Virus record (IMG/VR): IMGVR_UViG_3300025687_000158
Location: 1 to 34,938 of that record
DNA: 34,938 nucleotides
Source: a virus
Direction: 5' to 3' (one strand)
Shown: positions 30,936 to 34,938 of the stretch, one piece after another
How positions within the stretch are numbered: the stretch's first letter is position 1
Layout: every line of letters begins with the position of its first letter
Notes under the pieces: model-generated
The model's database searches: none
Told to the model about the DNA's origin: nothing
Seen by the model: only the letters and a program-made list of their open reading frames with translations
Translations under genes and position numbers: made by a program

Positions 30936-33155
30936 ATGGCCATACTACCTAAATACCAGCTAAAGCAATTATTTGAGAGCGGTGACTTAATTACACAGTC
31001 AACGCTTGATGCGTTTATTGAAGCTTCGTATAACCCCACCTTGGTTGCAGGTTCTAATGTAACTTTAAGTAAGGTAAGTACACCAAGCGGTGATACAATA
31101 ACCATTTCTTCTACTGGGGGCGGAGGTGGATCTCCTATTATAGCTGGAGATGGTATTAGTATTACAACCGTAGGTTCTGATAAAGAGGTATCAATTAATT
31201 TAGATACATCTCAGACCAACCTTATAATAAATGGTACCGGAAAATTATCATTTGATGGTATTCATATCCAAGATGAGGGCGTTGCTGTAGGTACCTATAG
31301 AACAATTAATTTTATAGGAGATGATGTATTAGCTGAAGATAGCGGTACTCCTGGAAAAGTAAATGTTTATATTCCTACACCAACATTTGCATCTCACTTT
31401 AACACAACGGATGGTACAACCACAGGAACTGTAAGTGAGAGTGGTATAACTAGAGAATGTGTTCGTATTAGTACACCTACAACAGAAGGTAGCCCATTTG
31501 CAACTAATGGCTGGGCTGGTACAAATCAAGATGGGTTTACGGATGGTGGAACAGGTACTGTTACTTTTTCAACAGCACAACAAGTAACTGGTTTTAGCGG
31601 GTCTGTAAGTGGTGATGCAAAAATAGTGGTTACCGTATATGACGCAGATGGTACAACAAGTTTAGAGACTTTTGATACGTCTACCGTTAATGCGTTATAC
31701 CAAAACCAAACATTTACAAGTCCGAGTACAAACATAACTGTACAAATTTTAAATTATGCAGCCGACACTTCAAAATGGAAAGCAAAGGTTTCTGTTGTTG
31801 TTAAAGCTGGATCTATTTTAACAAGCAATGGAAGAAGCGGTGGTCGTTTCCATGTAGGTATTGATATGACAACCGATACTACTACAGATGGAGGAACTAC
31901 TTATGGTTATGATCAAGAGGATGTATTTTTTGATCCAAACCCATCTCCTTTACCTACAGTTAATTCAATGACTCTGGTTGAATCTACGGATCCTACTAAA
32001 GTTATAACAAAACACTTGAGTGGTGTTGAATATTATTATAGACTTTCTGAGTTTGAGTTAAATGCATTAGATATTGATAACTTAAACAAAAACACACAAG
32101 GATATGTCAATGCTACTGTGGCACCGTGTACTTATAATATGAGAATACAGGCTCCTGACTATGGACTTCCTGCATATAATATTCCTGCATGGAATCCTCA
32201 GGTGGGTACATTTAATGGTACTTGGACAAACCAATGGGATTTATTAAATGCTGACTTTGAATATGATTCATGGGATATCACTAATAACAATTACAGATTT
32301 AGAAATAATGATGGTATTGGGGAAACTCGGGTCTATGATCCATGGGATGGCACAATTGGTACTTCATCTTCAACACCTGCATCTATTTTAATTGATACAT
32401 GGAATATAACATCAACTAATTTAGGTGAAGATTTTGATGATGAAAGCGAAAGATTAACTCGCGGTGCATCTTCATATACTGCGTTTGATTCAACTGCAAC
32501 ACTAGGTACAGCAATCAGTAATCAAACTGGTTCTGCTGGTACATTTGACGATGGCTGTGTGGTAGGAAGTAACTTAGTAAGAGCTGATAAGTTTTATGCT
32601 GATAATGGAAATAGCCCAGCGGTAGGAACTGTTATAGCTGATTTGACTGGCTATAAGCCTGATAAAAATGGATCAAATCCTGATTATAGTTCATATTCAG
32701 GAATTCCAACATATCATAGAAAATTTTATACAAGCAGCGCCTTACCTATTGCAAACTTTGATATGACAGCGGGTGGAACTTGGGGCTCTAGTGGTAATCT
32801 TGTTACTGCATTAGCAAATAGCCAAATTAAAATGTATGTAAGAAGAGTAGGTTCTGCTACAAGTGTGGCTAATACATTTGGTCATGGTGCTTATCCACTT
32901 GCATTACATGGTGGCCTTTACAATTCAGGCGCTCCTTCTAATCCATTTGATGATGGTGCTAGTGGAGTTGATACTGTAGGATCTCTTATTAGATCTGCAG
33001 GCAGTGGAAATACAATCACAGGAACTTTTGGTAGCAATTCTGCAACCGGAGGTTTTTGGCTAGAGATACAAATAATTGATTCAAATATTAGGTTAGATTT
33101 TATAAATGTTACTTTAGAATTTACTAACGGTAGCACAGAATCTAACCCAGTATAA
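30936..33155 (+). CDS. Tail fibre-like structural protein (739 aa)
   Basis: A 739-residue, beta-rich protein with high Thr, Ser, Gly, Asn and Asp. The N-terminus (Y-Q-L-K-Q-L-F-E-S-G-D-L-I-T-Q-S-T-L-D-A-F-I-E-A) is a helical attachment segment as in fibre or fibritin-like proteins, followed by G-S-N-V-T-L-S-K, a poly-Gly linker (residues about 61-65), and I-I-A-G-D-G-I-S-I-T, a pattern common in fibre shafts. Residues 190-300 look Ig-like (V-T-G-F-S-G-S-V-S-G-D-A-K-I-V-V-T-V-Y-D). The remainder is rich in Trp, Tyr, Asp and Asn and may bind a glycan receptor. It is grouped with a collagen-like fibre gene downstream. Confidence 0.6.
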   Translation: MAILPKYQLKQLFESGDLITQSTLDAFIEASYNPTLVAGSNVTLSKVSTPSGDTITISSTGGGGGSPIIAGDGISITTVGSDKEVSINLDTSQTNLIINGTGKLSFDGIHIQDEGVAVGTYRTINFIGDDVLAEDSGTPGKVNVYIPTPTFASHFNTTDGTTTGTVSESGITRECVRISTPTTEGSPFATNGWAGTNQDGFTDGGTGTVTFSTAQQVTGFSGSVSGDAKIVVTVYDADGTTSLETFDTSTVNALYQNQTFTSPSTNITVQILNYAADTSKWKAKVSVVVKAGSILTSNGRSGGRFHVGIDMTTDTTTDGGTTYGYDQEDVFFDPNPSPLPTVNSMTLVESTDPTKVITKHLSGVEYYYRLSEFELNALDIDNLNKNTQGYVNATVAPCTYNMRIQAPDYGLPAYNIPAWNPQVGTFNGTWTNQWDLLNADFEYDSWDITNNNYRFRNNDGIGETRVYDPWDGTIGTSSSTPASILIDTWNITSTNLGEDFDDESERLTRGASSYTAFDSTATLGTAISNQTGSAGTFDDGCVVGSNLVRADKFYADNGNSPAVGTVIADLTGYKPDKNGSNPDYSSYSGIPTYHRKFYTSSALPIANFDMTAGGTWGSSGNLVTALANSQIKMYVRRVGSATSVANTFGHGAYPLALHGGLYNSGAPSNPFDDGASGVDTVGSLIRSAGSGNTITGTFGSNSATGGFWLEIQIIDSNIRLDFINVTLEFTNGSTESNPV

Positions 33156-33160
33156 GAATG

Positions 33161-33177
33161 GATAAATACAATAAATA
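33161..33177 (+). promoter_or_regulatory. Double late-promoter-like element
   Basis: GATAAATA (33161-33168) and AATAAATA (33170-33177) lie in the short gap before the ATG at 33188, both outside coding sequence. GAGGT (33182-33186) follows as a ribosome binding site. Two copies nine bases apart strengthen the case for a real promoter here. Confidence 0.45.
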
Positions 33178-33187
33178 AATTGAGGTA

Positions 33188-33403
33188 ATGGAGAATACAT
33201 TTAAAGATACAATACATTTAAAAGTCGACAGAAAAAATAACTTATGTCATTTGTCTGTTAGATCTTCTGAGTATAAAGTAGAAATATTCAAAATTCCTTT
33301 AGGGGATATGGCTAGTTTATTGTCTCAATTTAAAGAAGGTATGAGATCAGGTGATGACTTAGATATTAAACCAGAAACAGAAGACGTAAATAATAACGAA
33401 TAA
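33188..33403 (+). CDS. Small hypothetical protein (71 aa)
   Basis: A 71-residue protein with GAGGT before the ATG. The N-terminal 45 residues look like a small beta domain ([19 protein letters not shown], then [10 protein letters not shown]), followed by a helix ([12 protein letters not shown]) and an acidic tail. It is coupled by TAATG to the collagen-like fibre gene and may be an assembly partner of that fibre. No family was recognised. Confidence 0.55.
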   Translation: MENTFKDTIHLKVDRKNNLCHLSVRSSEYKVEIFKIPLGDMASLLSQFKEGMRSGDDLDIKPETEDVNNNE

Positions 33404-34938
33404 TGGGATTTACTTCAGCAGAGGTTGCAAAACTAACATTTAAAGTACAGGCTGGTAATGTCATTGATGCCGATTCAGGTAATTATTGGTATCAGTCAAA
33501 ACTAGAGAATTCTCCTGCTATTAAGGCAGAGAGAATTATGACAGAATACTCTACTGTCACTTCAAATGTTCCTACGAGCTTTTCAAACTTACAGGCACTT
33601 TGTGCTTCTGGTGGTGCGCTTAATGGTGTAGTTGAAGATGAATACACTGGAGTATCTACACGATTAACGATTTTAACAACAGGTAATAATAATACCTGGA
33701 TTGCATACGATACATATAATACACCTGCTTCTGGTAGAAAGGATCTTTGGATTAATCCAACTAGTGTACCTCATCCTACTACAGGTTTACCCACAAGCTA
33801 TTATGAAATTGCCTTATATAGTGGAGATCCTGCTAGTGGCGGCGTTGCTATTTCAACCACAGTAGGACAGAGTGGTGGTGAAGTAGGTTGGGTATTTAAT
33901 TATGATCAAGGTTTACTTTTCTTAGCAAATGATTTAGTTTCTGCTATACAAGCAAACCCTGGTACATATCCAGCTGGTTTAGATTTTTATATAAGAGGTT
34001 TTAGATACATTGGTGCAACCGGTATCGGTGGAGCAAGTGGTGCAACTGGATCAATAGGATTCCAAGGAGCAACCGGTGCCACCGGTTTAGATGGTGCTAC
34101 TGGTGATCAAGGTTTCCAAGGTGCTACTGGTTCTGATGGACTTTCTGGAATCCAAGGAGCAACTGGAGCAACTGGAGATATAGGATCTCAGGGTAGTGCA
34201 GGTAATCAAGGATCTACTGGAGCCACAGGAGACCAAGGTAATCAAGGAGCCACAGGAGCTACAGGATTAAGCGGTTCACAAGGATTCCGAGGCGCAACTG
34301 GCTTAGATGGATCTCAAGGATTCCAAGGAGCTACTGGAGATAAAGGAGCAACTGGTTTAGATGGAGCCACTGGAGAACAAGGTTTCCAAGGTGCAACTGG
34401 TTTAGACGGAGCCACTGGAGATAAAGGATTCCAAGGGGCCACTGGAGAACAAGGAGCAACTGGTTTAGACGGAGCCACTGGAGATAAAGGATTCCAAGGG
34501 GCCACTGGAGAACAAGGAGCAACTGGTTTAGACGGTGCTACTGGAGATAAAGGAGCAACTGGTTTAGATGGAGCCACTGGAGATAAAGGATTCCAAGGAG
34601 CCACTGGAATAGATGGTGACCAAGGACATCAAGGTGCCACTGGTTTAGATGGTGCTACTGGAGCCGATGGATTCCAAGGAGCTACTGGAATAGATGGTGC
34701 AACTGGAGAACAAGGGTTCCAAGGAGCAACTGGTTTAGATGGTGCTACTGGAGCCGATGGATTCCAAGGAGCCACTGGAATAGATGGTGACCAAGGACAT
34801 CAAGGTGCCACTGGATCAACTGGTTTAGATGGTGCAACTGGAGATAAAGGATTCCAAGGATCTACCGGAATAGACGGTGATAAAGGTTTTCAAGGATCAA
34901 CTGGTTTAGATGGTTCAACTGGAGCCGATGGATTCCAA
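33403..34938 (+). CDS. Collagen-like tail fibre/adhesin, 3' truncated by window end
   Basis: The frame is open from ATG 33403 to the last base (512 codons seen). Residues 1-203 form a globular, beta-rich N-terminal domain ([34 protein letters not shown]). From residue 204 every third residue is Gly: at least 103 G-X-Y triplets, mostly G-A-T, G-L-D, G-F-Q, G-D-K, G-I-D and G-E-Q. This predicts a long triple-helical rod, typical of phage fibres. Proline is almost absent; Thr, Gln, Asp and Lys fill the Y positions. The distal, receptor-binding end lies beyond the window. It is coupled to the 71-aa gene by TAATG. Confidence 0.8.
   Translation, partial: MGFTSAEVAKLTFKVQAGNVIDADSGNYWYQSKLENSPAIKAERIMTEYSTVTSNVPTSFSNLQALCASGGALNGVVEDEYTGVSTRLTILTTGNNNTWIAYDTYNTPASGRKDLWINPTSVPHPTTGLPTSYYEIALYSGDPASGGVAISTTVGQSGGEVGWVFNYDQGLLFLANDLVSAIQANPGTYPAGLDFYIRGFRYIGATGIGGASGATGSIGFQGATGATGLDGATGDQGFQGATGSDGLSGIQGATGATGDIGSQGSAGNQGSTGATGDQGNQGATGATGLSGSQGFRGATGLDGSQGFQGATGDKGATGLDGATGEQGFQGATGLDGATGDKGFQGATGEQGATGLDGATGDKGFQGATGEQGATGLDGATGDKGATGLDGATGDKGFQGATGIDGDQGHQGATGLDGATGADGFQGATGIDGATGEQGFQGATGLDGATGADGFQGATGIDGDQGHQGATGSTGLDGATGDKGFQGSTGIDGDKGFQGSTGLDGSTGADGFQ
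34012..34938 (+). repeat. Collagen-like triplet repeat region
   Basis: Continuous 9-base GGN-NNN-NNN units encoding G-X-Y. Blocks such as GGAGCCACT, GGATTCCAA, GGAGATAAA and GGTTTAGAT are reused in changing order with few synonymous changes, showing recent expansion and shuffling. The repeat runs past the window edge. Confidence 0.9.
34399..34524 (+). repeat. Two identical tandem 63-bp units
   Basis: 34399-34461 and 34462-34524 are identical over 63 bases, each coding seven triplets [22 protein letters not shown] third copy starts at 34525 and then diverges. This is a recent in-frame duplication that would let the fibre length vary. Confidence 0.9.

Noticed and set aside
34314-34604. Reverse-strand open frame coding a Pro/Ala/Ser repeat protein
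   Set aside because: It is the complement of the collagen-like triplet repeats on the + strand. The repeat lacks stops in several frames, and no start signal or minus-strand neighbour supports a gene.
34012-34938. CRISPR-like or satellite repeat array
   Set aside because: Repeat units are 9-base codon triplets in one open frame with Gly at every third residue, with no spacers. This is a coding collagen-like repeat.

Overview
The window looks like part of a large myovirus of the T4 superfamily. Every gene supported here is on the + strand, packed with short gaps or 1-14 base overlaps. Four replication and recombination proteins align by eye with T4 proteins: a gp32-like single-strand DNA-binding protein, a gp61-like primase, UvsY and UvsW. 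A gp31/GroES-like co-chaperonin and a tail-tube-like protein support the same placement. The DNA is AT-rich, Shine-Dalgarno sequences are weak or absent before many starts, and the 256-residue membrane protein at 13887 resembles proteins common in phages of Bacteroidota. A Bacteroidota host, perhaps marine, is therefore my best guess, but it is an inference.

Layout. Positions 1-17556 are a tail and baseplate block. It holds a truncated fibre-like protein, three very large structural proteins (704, 1285 and 1558 aa), a fibre-like protein with a collagen-like segment (776 aa), a small coiled-coil protein and a membrane-anchored protein, two further structural proteins, and a tail-tube-fold protein. 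Positions 17581-18958 hold a small glycine-zipper protein, a RuvC-like resolvase and the co-chaperonin. Positions 18959-23255 are the replication/recombination operon: a long structured leader, gp32, gp61, a 70-aa protein, UvsY and UvsW. Positions 23318-30928 hold a very acidic repetitive protein, a KxDG nucleotidyltransferase (ligase superfamily), a DUF6356-like small protein, a strong terminator, a second ligase-like protein of 1024 aa, an NMNAT-like adenylyltransferase fusion and a 73-aa protein. Positions 30936-34938 hold a fibre-like protein, a 71-aa protein and a collagen-like fibre that runs off the window.

The most interesting signal is a short peptide of the form M-K-x-F/L-x-x-F/Y-I/L-x-E at the N-terminus of several otherwise unrelated proteins, and repeated inside others. 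It closely resembles the capsid targeting sequence of the T4 internal proteins (MKTYQEFIAE), which ends in a prohead-protease site (I/L-x-E). If this reading is right, the glycine-zipper protein, the acidic protein, at least one ligase-like enzyme and the NMNAT-like enzyme are packaged in the capsid and delivered with the DNA. That would be a virion-borne nucleotidyltransferase cassette, comparable in logic to the Alt and internal proteins of T4 but with different enzymes.

Regulation seen in the sequence: AATAAATA or GATAAATA elements at many gene junctions, close to the T4/cyanophage late-promoter core; a shared ACATGRATATATAAAA element ahead of two gene groups; one clear intrinsic terminator; and, upstream of the 1558-aa gene, an 11-bp inverted repeat with a late-promoter-like element in its loop, an arrangement like that known for T4 gene e. 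None of these was tested computationally.
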